Part shown: positions 35,655-43,947 of the stretch, piece by piece
Layout: every line of letters starts with the position of its first letter
How positions within the stretch are numbered: the stretch's first letter is position 1
Assembly (NCBI RefSeq): GCF_013761005.1
Contig: NZ_JACDUS010000012.1
Location: 52,849-116,848 of the forward strand
Reading direction: 5' to 3'
Length of the DNA: 64,000 nucleotides
Source: Desulfosalsimonas propionicica
GTDB lineage: Bacteria; Desulfobacterota; Desulfobacteria; Desulfobacterales; Desulfosalsimonadaceae
The notes under the pieces: model-generated
What the model saw: only the letters and a program-made list of their open reading frames with translations
Database searches by the model: none
Told to the model about the DNA's origin: nothing
Program-made: the position numbers and the translations under genes

Positions 35655-36406
35655 ATTGGCCCCGGATTGTTATTCCTGTTTTTTGTCTGTGTATTTGGCA
35701 GGCTTCCTCCTTTATGGGGATGCTCCCCGAATATAAATTACCTTCGCCTGTGCAAATATTGGATGGTCTTGAGTCCTTGATTACCATAGGGATGCCGCCT
35801 GGACATCCTCTTCATTGGCATATATTCTACAGTTTACACAGAGTAGTGGTCGGTTTTTTCTCAGCCATATTGATCGCCTTACCACTTGGATTAATAATGG
35901 GATGGTCAAAGGCGATACGCCAAATCCTGGAACCAATTTTTGAGTTTATCCGACCCATACCCCCGTTGGCGTGGATTCCTATCGCGATCCTTTGGTTCGG
36001 CATCGGTATAAAGTCTGCTGCTTTTATAATCTTTTTGGGCGCGTTTTTCCCCATATTGCTCAATACTATCTACGGGGTTCGGCGAATCGATCCTATTCTT
36101 ATTGATGCAGCCCGCACATTAAATGCTTCTTCCCCGGCTATTTTTACGAAAGTCCTTTTGCCAGGGGCTGTACCCTCTATCATAACCGGCATCCGTATAG
36201 GGATCGGTATCAGTTGGATGACCCTTATAGCTGCGGAATTTACAGGTGTAAAGTCCGGATACGGACTTGGGTACATGATCATGACAGCGAGGGATATCCA
36301 ACGACCGGATTTAATTATGGCCGGTATGCTTGTATTCGGTAGCATCGGTTTCAGTGTAGATATTGTGCTTCGGCTCATTGAAAGAAAAATCGTAAGGTGG
36401 CGTTGA
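35651..36406 (+). CDS. ABC transporter permease, SsuC/TauC-type
   Basis: A 251-residue inner-membrane permease with about six helices. It has the binding-protein-dependent transport signature, the EAA-type loop, as AARTLNASSPAIFTKVLLPGAVPSIITGIRIG (about residues 155-186), which contacts the ATPase. The start overlaps the binding-protein stop as ATGA, so translation is coupled. Closest pattern is SsuC/TauC/NrtB. Its partner ATPase follows after seven bases. Confidence 0.92.
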   Translation: MNWPRIVIPVFCLCIWQASSFMGMLPEYKLPSPVQILDGLESLITIGMPPGHPLHWHIFYSLHRVVVGFFSAILIALPLGLIMGWSKAIRQILEPIFEFIRPIPPLAWIPIAILWFGIGIKSAAFIIFLGAFFPILLNTIYGVRRIDPILIDAARTLNASSPAIFTKVLLPGAVPSIITGIRIGIGISWMTLIAAEFTGVKSGYGLGYMIMTARDIQRPDLIMAGMLVFGSIGFSVDIVLRLIERKIVRWR

Positions 36407-36413
36407 CTGCGCA

Positions 36414-37190
36414 ATGTGTATAGAAATAAAGAATATCAGCAAAACCTATGTGGAGAGTGAGGCTTTGGGTACGCGCATAGCCATACTCGATAACATCAAT
36501 TTCACTGTGGATTCAGGGTGTTTTGTGTCTATAGTCGGTCCCAGTGGATGCGGGAAAACAACCCTTCTCAAAATTATTGCTGGCCTGATAACGCCAAATC
36601 AGGGTTGGGCGAAATTGCAGGGCGAGGACATTCAGCTCGGGGACGAACGAGTCGGTATGGTTTTTCAGGAATATGCTCTATTTCCCTGGCGAACGTTGAT
36701 TCGCAATATTGAATTTAGTTTAGAAGTTAAAGGGTTTTCCCGTAGTCAACGGCGTTCGGCTGCTATAGAATTCATAAACGAATTTGGCTTGAGCGGATTC
36801 GAACATCGGCTTCCTCAAGAGCTTTCTGGAGGAATGAAGCAAAGAGCGGCCATTGCCAGAACCCTTATTAATAAGCCCAAAGTTGTACTCATGGATGAAC
36901 CTTTTGCTTCTTTGGACAGCCAGACCAGAAATGAAATGCAGGATTTCCTGCTTTCGGTTTGGCATGACCGGGAAGAAACCATCCTTTTTGTAACCCACAA
37001 CGTAGACGAAGCTGTTTATTTGAGTCAAAAAATTATTGTTCTCTCACCCAGACCGGGGCGGGTGTTAGAAATTTTTGATATTGATTACCCATATCCCCGG
37101 GATAGAACAAGCCCGGAAGCAAATCGCATCCGAAAAAAAATTCTAGAATTGATAAGTTCGCAGAAAAAAAATGTTTCTACTGTTTCGTAG
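36414..37190 (+). CDS. ABC transporter ATP-binding protein, SsuB/TauB-type
   Basis: A 258-residue ATPase powering the importer. Walker A GPSGCGKTT is near residue 42, the Q-loop is MVFQEYALFPWRTL, the signature is LSGGMKQR, Walker B VVLMDEPFASLD, and the switch His is in LFVTHNVDEAVYLS. These are typical of SsuB/TauB/NrtD. It is the last gene of the plus-strand operon, with its stop three bases from the stop of the convergent flavoprotein gene. Confidence 0.92.
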   Translation: MCIEIKNISKTYVESEALGTRIAILDNINFTVDSGCFVSIVGPSGCGKTTLLKIIAGLITPNQGWAKLQGEDIQLGDERVGMVFQEYALFPWRTLIRNIEFSLEVKGFSRSQRRSAAIEFINEFGLSGFEHRLPQELSGGMKQRAAIARTLINKPKVVLMDEPFASLDSQTRNEMQDFLLSVWHDREETILFVTHNVDEAVYLSQKIIVLSPRPGRVLEIFDIDYPYPRDRTSPEANRIRKKILELISSQKKNVSTVS

Positions 37191-37192
37191 CG

Positions 37193-37798
37193 TTATTCCT
37201 GCTTAATTGTCAGTGCAACTTCCGTTACACGTTTGCCCAAGTTATACAATGTTTCCTTGCCAAAGGTATCTTGATCATATCCATCCGGGTGCCCACTCCA
37301 GAGTGTTCCGCCAAAATGAAAAGTCGAATGCCCATCGCCGACTATAATCATATCCTGGATGAACATGGCAGCATGCACAGAATGGATAGCTGTCTCCTGT
37401 CCGCCGTGCCTGAATCCTCCCACTGCAATAACCCCACCCACTACATTTCGGAGCAGCGCTCCGTTGCGACGCAAAACGACACATCGATCAAGGAAAGATT
37501 TGGCTTGGCTGCTCATTGTCCCGAAATAGACAGGGGTGGCAAGTATAAGACCTCCTAAACGCGGATCGGATAATTTTGGAATCAAGTGTTGAAAATCATC
37601 TTCCTGGCTGCACTTCAAACCATTTTTACACTGCTCACAGGAAATACAACCGTGAATTGTTAATTGTGCCAGATCAATTAGTTCAATCTCAACATGGCTA
37701 AATTCTTCTTGTATTTTTAGAAGGCAGGTTTCAATGGCAAATCTAGTGGATTGTTTTTTTCTGGGACTGCAAGAAACTCCAATAATTTTAATGGCCAT
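37193..37798 (-). CDS. Iron-sulfur flavoprotein (NADPH-dependent FMN reductase family)
   Basis: A 201-residue flavodoxin-fold protein. The FMN phosphate loop is CSPRKKQSTRFAI near the N-terminus, and a compact cysteine motif, Cys51-x2-Cys54-x2-Cys57-x5-Cys63 (CISCEQCKNGLKC), is that of the iron-sulfur flavoproteins (Isf) of anaerobes, which hold FMN and a [4Fe-4S] cluster and move electrons from ferredoxin. ATPVYFGTMSSQAKSFLDR completes the FMN site. AGGAGAAAAACT precedes the ATG. It lies 35 bases after a minus-strand gene of unknown function and probably shares its transcript; a role in oxygen or oxidant stress or in the electron chain upstream is plausible. Confidence 0.85.
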   Translation of the reverse strand: MAIKIIGVSCSPRKKQSTRFAIETCLLKIQEEFSHVEIELIDLAQLTIHGCISCEQCKNGLKCSQEDDFQHLIPKLSDPRLGGLILATPVYFGTMSSQAKSFLDRCVVLRRNGALLRNVVGGVIAVGGFRHGGQETAIHSVHAAMFIQDMIIVGDGHSTFHFGGTLWSGHPDGYDQDTFGKETLYNLGKRVTEVALTIKQE

Positions 37799-37833
37799 AG
37801 TTTTTCTCCTGCATGCATATTATTGTCATATTT

Positions 37834-38544
37834 CTACTGAGAGCTGGATACAAAATAATATTTATTGACTGACATGCCGCCAAACAATACTGCACCTGGG
37901 CAGGGCACAACGTACTTATTTTTATATTTGCTACCAATGATATTGAAAAATTCAAGACATGCCGAGCAGACTTTGCTGGTTTTTCCAATGGAGTACGGCG
38001 CAATTCCATTAGCGGTGTCTAAAAAGTATTCAGGCTCAATAAAATTTGCATGGTTGGCGCATTGCTCAACAAAGACTTCGTCATACGTGATTCCACGGAC
38101 CCCCATAATTTTCATCCACCGGTCTTTCATCTTTTCATCCATAGATCCAATATCGAGAAATTCTGGTGGGCAATAGTGCTTAAACCCTTCTTTTTCTGCA
38201 AGTCTCTTGATTGTTTCGTTATCAGGAAGGTGTTTTGGCCTAAATTTTGCTTTCTTGATAGTTGTCTCAGGCAAGAGATCAAGCCCAAATTGGGTAAGGG
38301 GTTTTTCAGCGATCAAAAGGTATTGCCCTGCAAATTTTGACGCAAAATACCAGGAAAGCTGGCGACGACAAAGATCAAATTTGGACCACGCCGTAGGGGG
38401 AATATAACCAAATGGAATTTTTGAGGATAAAGGAAGGCAAACTGTTTTTTTGGCCGCTGCCGGGAAAATATCCTTTTTTTCAAGTTCTTTTCGTATATCC
38501 TTAAAATTTTTTTCATCCATCCAGTATGTAAATTTAATATACAT
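37834..38544 (-). CDS. Hypothetical protein, cysteine-containing
   Basis: A 236-residue soluble protein not recognised. No signal peptide or membrane helix. Six cysteines are present; a CSAC pair near residue 196 and the YVVPCPGAVLFGGM segment near residue 217 are the most motif-like parts. The N-terminal third is Lys-rich. It lies between the redox-complex genes and the iron-sulfur flavoprotein gene on the same strand, so a role tied to redox chemistry is possible. Start is a plain ATG with AAGGCTTAAATA upstream. Confidence 0.6.
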   Translation of the reverse strand: MYIKFTYWMDEKNFKDIRKELEKKDIFPAAAKKTVCLPLSSKIPFGYIPPTAWSKFDLCRRQLSWYFASKFAGQYLLIAEKPLTQFGLDLLPETTIKKAKFRPKHLPDNETIKRLAEKEGFKHYCPPEFLDIGSMDEKMKDRWMKIMGVRGITYDEVFVEQCANHANFIEPEYFLDTANGIAPYSIGKTSKVCSACLEFFNIIGSKYKNKYVVPCPGAVLFGGMSVNKYYFVSSSQ

Positions 38545-38673
38545 TATTTAAGCCTTATTTTTATAGCAATCAGCGGTTAGGCAGGGAAAGAGAACTGCTG
38601 TTCAGTGGCGCGAATTTATCCAGGGATCAACCGTTACTTGTGATCATAGCTGCCTTGCAGGCTTAATTTCCTT

Positions 38674-40155
38674 TCATAAGGCTTTTTTCTTTTTTTCGGC
38701 AGATTTATCCTCTTCATCATTTTCGGCCTTTGCTTTTTCCTTTTCCTTTGCCAATTTATCCGCTTCTTTCTTTTTCTTTGCCGCTTCTGCGTCTTTTGTC
38801 GCTTTTTCAAAAACATCATAGCCCAGAAGAGCTTCAGCAACATAGGCTGACATGTCTTTCATTACCATATGGGAACTAAGTGCATTAATACCCACTTGAA
38901 GGCCTTGGTAGCAAAAAGGACAGCAAGAAACCAATTCATCGGCTCCGGTTTCTTCTGCCTCCTTAACGCGTCTTTGTGCCATTTTGTTTTGAATATCCGG
39001 ATATCCGGCTTTCAGACCGCCACCAGCGCCACAGCACCTTGAATATTGTTTATTGCGCGGCATCTCAATAAGTTTAAGCCCAGGGATGGCATCCATAATT
39101 ATGCGGGGGGCTTCAAATACTCTACAGGCTCTGCCCAGGTGACAAGGATCATGATACGTAACCGTGCGATTTACCGAATAAGGAAATTTTAATTTCCCTT
39201 GTCTCAAAAGCCGTACAAGAAATTCCACGGTATGCAGCACTTCAAAATTGAGCTCACCCACCTTTGGATAATCCTGCATAATTGTCTTGAAACACCCTGA
39301 ACATGAAGATATCAGTGTTTCAATCCCAAGATTGTTAAACTGTTCAATATTTTGTTCAAAAAGGCGTTTATGCTCCGGGTCTCCCATCCTCAAAAGGACA
39401 CTGCCACAGCACTTTTCATCTTTTCCCAATGTGCCGTAATCGACATCCAGCGCTTCTAAGATATTCACTGTATTAATGGCTACCTGTTTTACGTTGGCGT
39501 CATAGGCTGCAGTGCAGCCCAAAAACAGAAGCACTTTGCCGCCATTTTTAATGGATCTCGGTTCATTGGGAACCAACTTGTCTTTTTTGGCTCTTCTTGC
39601 CCATTTGGTCCGTCCGGCACGAGGCTGTTGCCATGGATTGTCATAGGCTTTTACGCTTTTTTCCAGAGCCTTCTGGGCTTCAAGAGGTCCATAGCCTGCA
39701 TCAACGATTATTTCCCTTAAGTCTTCCCATAGATTCACTGTGTCAATATGTGCTGGACAAATTTCTTCACATTGCCCGCAGGTGGAACATTCATACAGAT
39801 TCGCCACAAAGCTCTCAACGTCCTTTTGGGTCATTTTTTTATAATTGAATAGCTTTGTTAATATGCTTTTCAAAAGTTCAGGAGCTTTATCATTTCTCAG
39901 TATTTTTCCCAGTAACCCGTTTTGATCCCTGGCTATTTTGAGAAAATCAATAACCTTTCTCCGGGGAACAATGTTCTCCGATGCATCTTGATCATAGACC
40001 GGGCACCATCTTAGGCATTCACCACAGCTTGTACAGGCGTCCAGTTCAATTAATCTGGATATATCCAATTTATGAATTGGAAGTTGTGTAACTTCTTCGG
40101 GTTCTGTTGTTTCTTCAGATGAAGATTCAGGAATTTTTTCGTCGTCATTAGTCAT
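38674..40155 (-). CDS. CCG-domain Fe-S oxidoreductase subunit (HdrD/TmcB-like) with Lys-rich tail
   Basis: A 493-residue cytoplasmic-side electron-transfer subunit. Two [4Fe-4S] ferredoxin motifs (CTSCGECLRWCP near 38 and CSTCGQCEEICP near 138) are followed by two CCG domains (EKCCGSVLLRMGD with SSCSGC, and SRCCGAGGGLKAGYP with SCCPFC), which in HdrD bind a noncubane [4Fe-4S] cluster active on disulfides. The order and size match HdrD/TmcB/HmeD proteins. The last 45 residues form a very Lys/Glu/Ala-rich charged tail that is not part of the family. It follows the haem-b fusion gene at 85 bases, and is read as the soluble arm of the membrane complex encoded upstream. The disulfide partner is not known. 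Confidence 0.88.
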   Translation of the reverse strand: MTNDDEKIPESSSEETTEPEEVTQLPIHKLDISRLIELDACTSCGECLRWCPVYDQDASENIVPRRKVIDFLKIARDQNGLLGKILRNDKAPELLKSILTKLFNYKKMTQKDVESFVANLYECSTCGQCEEICPAHIDTVNLWEDLREIIVDAGYGPLEAQKALEKSVKAYDNPWQQPRAGRTKWARRAKKDKLVPNEPRSIKNGGKVLLFLGCTAAYDANVKQVAINTVNILEALDVDYGTLGKDEKCCGSVLLRMGDPEHKRLFEQNIEQFNNLGIETLISSCSGCFKTIMQDYPKVGELNFEVLHTVEFLVRLLRQGKLKFPYSVNRTVTYHDPCHLGRACRVFEAPRIIMDAIPGLKLIEMPRNKQYSRCCGAGGGLKAGYPDIQNKMAQRRVKEAEETGADELVSCCPFCYQGLQVGINALSSHMVMKDMSAYVAEALLGYDVFEKATKDAEAAKKKKEADKLAKEKEKAKAENDEEDKSAEKKKKAL

Positions 40156-40240
40156 TTTAGATGCCTTCTTTTAGTATTATTTATAATGACTTTTGATTTT
40201 TTTTGTTACCCGGCTGTTATGCCCTATGCTGATAGGACTT

Positions 40241-41755
40241 TTATTGTTGACGCTGTGGGCTATCGGCTTCTCCCCTTTTTACCTTGGATACAGCTTCAAT
40301 AAAATAAGTAAGCGGGACGGTAAAAATATGGCGCATCTTCCCAAACGGCAGCCAGGCAATAAACAAGGCGCCGACTCCGGCATGCAGATACCAAAGAACT
40401 GAATAAAAAGATGCCCACCATTCCTGCCCGAATATTGCGAAGCATTTTGAAAGAGGATACCCAACAAAAGCATATCCGGCAATTGAGGCAGGTACACCGG
40501 CAACAAGTATTCTTGCCCCCTCAAGAACAAATCCTAACACGATAAGCGCTCCAATGATCACAAGGGCGATATTGTCTTTGTATTCAGAAACAACATACTC
40601 AGGCTTTACAATAAATCTTTTAATAACGGACCAAATAATGCCGAACAAAATGAGCAAACCCAAAAGATCGTAGGTAAAAGCGGTAAAAGGTGCGTTTTTG
40701 TCTATCAGTGCTATGGCAACACCATTGTCTGGGTTTGCAGTAAAGATTGCGGCCGTAAAAAGGCCAAGGGCAAAACGGAGCAAAATGGATAGAAAAATCA
40801 ATGAATGCATGGACCATCTGCTTACGCTCTCCTTGAGAATTCTTCTCTGAAGCAAAATATCGAGAATGAAGATTTTTACTATGGAAAAGAATTGTTTGGA
40901 GAAAACAGTGGACCAGACCGACTCAGAGCTTAGATTGATTTTACGAGAAAGCGATTCGCTTTCGCCCTGCACATTGCCTTGAAACCAGGACCTGAAGCAT
41001 AAAAGCAGCCCTCCAAGAAAAACCAGGAGCGCAGCTCCGAACATCCAATGGCCTATTTTAAGTGGAGCGGCGTGGCATAATATGCAGATGGCGCCTTTCG
41101 AAGGAAGCACTGCGGCAGGAGCGCCAACAGAATTGTCCAGGGAGTGACATTTTTGACAGGATTCCTCGTCAGATGTGTCAGCCAATTTATGTTCCACTAA
41201 GCTGATGGGTTTTCCTGCATTATTTTCTTGAGCAAGCTTGATCATATGATCCGACTTGTCTAGTTTGACATGTTCGGACTTGAAATGACACGCCTGACAT
41301 TCAACACGAAGGTGGGGGGCGTGCGCGGCTGCTTCACCGTGAACGGAGTGACATCCCGTGCATTGAGAGCCGGTTTCGGTTCTATGAGGAGAGCGAGCGA
41401 CATCTGTATGACATTCTGTACAAGCGACATATTGATGAATCGGTAAGTTTTTAATAAAGGTTTCTCTGGTAAGCTGTAAACTGAGCTCTATGCCATCTTT
41501 TTCTGTAATGCAGTCTTTTTCCTTGTGACAATCAAGGCAGAAAGCCTGTGATGAAAGGACACCTTCATTGGAATCAATGTTCGCTTCCCGATGGCATTCC
41601 ATGCATTCAAGAGATTCTTCCTCTTGCAGTTCGGACATTTCAGGGATTTGATTATTATTTATCTGTATTTCCTGATTTTGGCCAAAACTGTGAGAAGACA
41701 AAATTAGGATTAAAAAAAAACCACTAGTAGCAGAGATGAAGGTTTTAAAATCCAT
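40241..41755 (-). CDS. Heptahaem c-type cytochrome fused to b-type membrane domain
   Basis: A 504-residue two-part protein. After a signal peptide (FFLILILSSHSFGQ), the periplasmic part (about 45-230) has seven CxxCH haem sites: CMECH, CLDCH, CTECH, CTGCH, CQACH, CQKCH and CILCH. The second half (about 235-490) has a membrane helix followed by a NarI/HmeC/TmcC-like membrane section of about five helices with candidate haem-b His residues (SMHSLIFLSILL, WYLHAGVGALFIAW). Such proteins link the quinone pool or a Fe-S arm to periplasmic cytochromes. Fusion of both in one chain is not the common arrangement. It lies between a separate cytochrome b gene and the CCG Fe-S gene, all same strand. Confidence 0.88.
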   Translation of the reverse strand: MDFKTFISATSGFFLILILSSHSFGQNQEIQINNNQIPEMSELQEEESLECMECHREANIDSNEGVLSSQAFCLDCHKEKDCITEKDGIELSLQLTRETFIKNLPIHQYVACTECHTDVARSPHRTETGSQCTGCHSVHGEAAAHAPHLRVECQACHFKSEHVKLDKSDHMIKLAQENNAGKPISLVEHKLADTSDEESCQKCHSLDNSVGAPAAVLPSKGAICILCHAAPLKIGHWMFGAALLVFLGGLLLCFRSWFQGNVQGESESLSRKINLSSESVWSTVFSKQFFSIVKIFILDILLQRRILKESVSRWSMHSLIFLSILLRFALGLFTAAIFTANPDNGVAIALIDKNAPFTAFTYDLLGLLILFGIIWSVIKRFIVKPEYVVSEYKDNIALVIIGALIVLGFVLEGARILVAGVPASIAGYAFVGYPLSKCFAIFGQEWWASFYSVLWYLHAGVGALFIAWLPFGKMRHIFTVPLTYFIEAVSKVKRGEADSPQRQQ

Positions 41756-41839
41756 TTGGGTATTTCTCCCTGTGATTATTCTACACGGTAAATTCGGATA
41801 GAGTTCGCACTTATTTCCATATGAAGATATAGTAAGACG

Positions 41840-42514
41840 TTACTCCAATTGCTGTTCACTTGTATAAAGCCCGCTTTGCTTTTTTCCGTTGAAAATGGAT
41901 TTTTCAATGGGGAAAACCTCGGGATCAAGATGTGTATCCGTCATGTGAACAAATCCGATGTACAAGACTGCCAGCACAGCTTCATGAAAATGAAAATGAA
42001 ACGCAATATTGACTGCATAACCTGGCAGGAATGACGTAAAAAATTCGGGATACCACATGATAAGGCCGGTGATACCCATGCTCTGCATGCCCAACATTAC
42101 AGCCCAATAATCAAGTTTCTGAAGATAACTGAACCGGTTAAACAATGGAGGGGTCCCGCGTCCAAAGATATATCTCAGGTTTTGGTAAATGTCTGAGATA
42201 TCTTTTTTACCCGGTGTCATGGTATTCGGACCCGTAAGTCTCCCCTTGAGGCCCAGCTTGTAAAAAATAAGCCATAAAAGGTGTATGAGAACGCCTATGT
42301 AAAAAAAGGTTGCAAAAAACCGATGTATGCCGCCTATGCCATCCGCACCCCCTAAAATGGAAGTTAAAAAACGGGCAAATCCGTTATGCGCAAAACTCAG
42401 CGAAAATCCTGTTATAGCGAGGATTATAAAGCTTACAAAGACGACAATGTGCAGCAGCCTGTGCAAAACGTTGAAGCGCTGAACAGTTTCTGGATTTTCC
42501 TGATTCTTTGTCAT
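41840..42514 (-). CDS. Cytochrome b561/formate-dehydrogenase-gamma-like membrane subunit
   Basis: A 224-residue integral membrane protein with four main helices. Likely haem-b ligands are in RLLHIVVFVSF, GGIHRFFATFFYIGVLIHLLW and NIAFHFHFHEAVLAVLYIGFVH. The C-terminal THLDPEVFP stretch is typical of b-type cytochromes paired with multihaem c-type cytochromes. Its start overlaps the stop of the hexahaem cytochrome gene by one base (TAATG), giving strong translational coupling; the two proteins very likely form one quinone-reactive unit. Confidence 0.88.
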   Translation of the reverse strand: MTKNQENPETVQRFNVLHRLLHIVVFVSFIILAITGFSLSFAHNGFARFLTSILGGADGIGGIHRFFATFFYIGVLIHLLWLIFYKLGLKGRLTGPNTMTPGKKDISDIYQNLRYIFGRGTPPLFNRFSYLQKLDYWAVMLGMQSMGITGLIMWYPEFFTSFLPGYAVNIAFHFHFHEAVLAVLYIGFVHMTDTHLDPEVFPIEKSIFNGKKQSGLYTSEQQLE

Positions 42515-43401
42515 TAATGTTTCCTTAATTTTTCGTGAATTTTTCTTAAAAGTAACAAAAATGAATGACTATAAAGAAGAGTTAATAGAGCTACAACAAA
42601 TATTAATGAAATGGATCCCATCACATATACAATTTTAAGGCTTTGCCTTTTACTGTCGCTTTTCTTTTCCACTTCCGCCTGGGACTCATGAATAATGACG
42701 TTGGTGAAGGCTTTTTCGGCTTCAGGATGGCATCTGCGGCATGCATTTAACGCCTTGGTTTCCTCTTCCAGGGAAATACATTCATGGGCGCCATGACAGT
42801 CTGTACAATATGCAGACCGCTCGTTTTCCAGATAAACCGCTGTTTTGCCGTGAAAGTTTTTGAGATAGCTTTTTTTCTGCGAAGTATGGCATTCGCCGCA
42901 TGTTTCCGTCATGTTCATGCCGATTTGCGTCCTTGAAAGATGGGCAGGAGCATAATGTGCAGAATGACAATCGCCGCATGTCGGAGCATGCCCGGTTTCT
43001 GAAACGTCTCCGGTTTTCTTTTCTTCTTCAAGGGCTTTGGCATGCTCGCCTTTTTTATATCTTTCATAGGTTTTTTTGTGACATTTTTCACACAGCTGAT
43101 AGTCGAAATTTCTTTTGGGATCTGTTTTAAGGTAGTCCGGATCCTCGGGATCCGGATGCTCTGAGTCGTTCTCTGTCATGGTTCCGTGGCATTCCTCACA
43201 ATTTATACCTGTATGTGCCGAGTCCGAAAACCGATCCATTTCCACAAACCAGTTAGACTCTTGCAGAAGCGAGTTCTCAGCCCTGGCTTCTGAATAAAAA
43301 GTTAAAGGCATAATTGCACAGCAGACCAAAATAAAAACCTGGATCGTGCTCAACGTCAAAATTTTCTGCTTTATCATAGAGTGAAATTGTAATATTCCCA
43401 A
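42514..43401 (-). CDS. Membrane-anchored hexahaem c-type cytochrome
   Basis: A periplasmic cytochrome of about 290 residues with six CxxCH sites (CEECH, CEKCH, CGDCH, CGECH, CTDCH, CRRCH) in its central part, a signal peptide at the N-terminus (IQVFILVCCAIMPLTFYSEARA) and a C-terminal membrane helix (IVYVMGSISLIFVVALLTLLY). The longest frame begins with TTG, preceded by GGGAGAATAAG; the first ATG is eight codons later (base 43377) and would equally retain the signal peptide. It leads the four-gene redox unit. Extra His residues (GEHAKALEEE, SAHYAPAHL) could be distal haem ligands, giving bis-His haems. Confidence 0.88.
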   Translation of the reverse strand: MGILQFHSMIKQKILTLSTIQVFILVCCAIMPLTFYSEARAENSLLQESNWFVEMDRFSDSAHTGINCEECHGTMTENDSEHPDPEDPDYLKTDPKRNFDYQLCEKCHKKTYERYKKGEHAKALEEEKKTGDVSETGHAPTCGDCHSAHYAPAHLSRTQIGMNMTETCGECHTSQKKSYLKNFHGKTAVYLENERSAYCTDCHGAHECISLEEETKALNACRRCHPEAEKAFTNVIIHESQAEVEKKSDSKRQSLKIVYVMGSISLIFVVALLTLLYSHSFLLLLRKIHEKLRKH

Positions 43402-43947
43402 ACTTATTCTCCCATCATGATTATTAGAGGCAGATGAGTATCGAATTCCAATATTGAGATCTATCTTGGTGCAGAATTTTCAAATTCCACCGGAAAGTGT
43501 AAATCAATTCCACAGATTAATTGTAAAGGCCTGAGGTTCTCCTTTTCAGTATGCCAATAGGCGCAATATGATAATCTCTGATGGTTTCGTGAAAAATCGA
43601 CCATATTTGAGAATTTAAGCCTGCACGGAGTGTTCTGAATGATTTTTGCAGGTAAACTCCGGAGGCTGGACCGGGGTATAAAAAACTCAAAACATAACTT
43701 CTTGTTTTCCTAAATATGATTACAAATTCGTTAAGGAATCATGGAATCAATGATCAATTTTTCAGTAGTTTATGAAAATTCAAATGACTCGTTATTCATT
43801 CAGGCCTGCGGTTAAGCTTATTGGCTAAAATCATGTCGCATTTAGATGCTGCAACTCTTTGAAAAAATGATAGTGAATTGTCACGTGAAAATAGTTGACA
43901 GAATTTTGAAATGTTAAAGATTTGCTAAAGTTCATAAAAATACTTTT
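43402..43947. other. 546-bp gene-free region with a degraded copy of the hairpin repeat motif
   Basis: No gene is supported on either strand. It should hold the promoter of the redox-complex genes (minus strand). At 43580-43598 GATGGTTTCGTGAAAAATC closely resembles the reverse of the repeat at 18723-18740. A TTGACA on the plus strand at 43895 has no gene to serve. Confidence 0.5.

Noticed and set aside
43895..43918. TTGACA promoter-like sequence on the plus strand
   Set aside because: No matching -10 at the right spacing and no plus-strand gene downstream.
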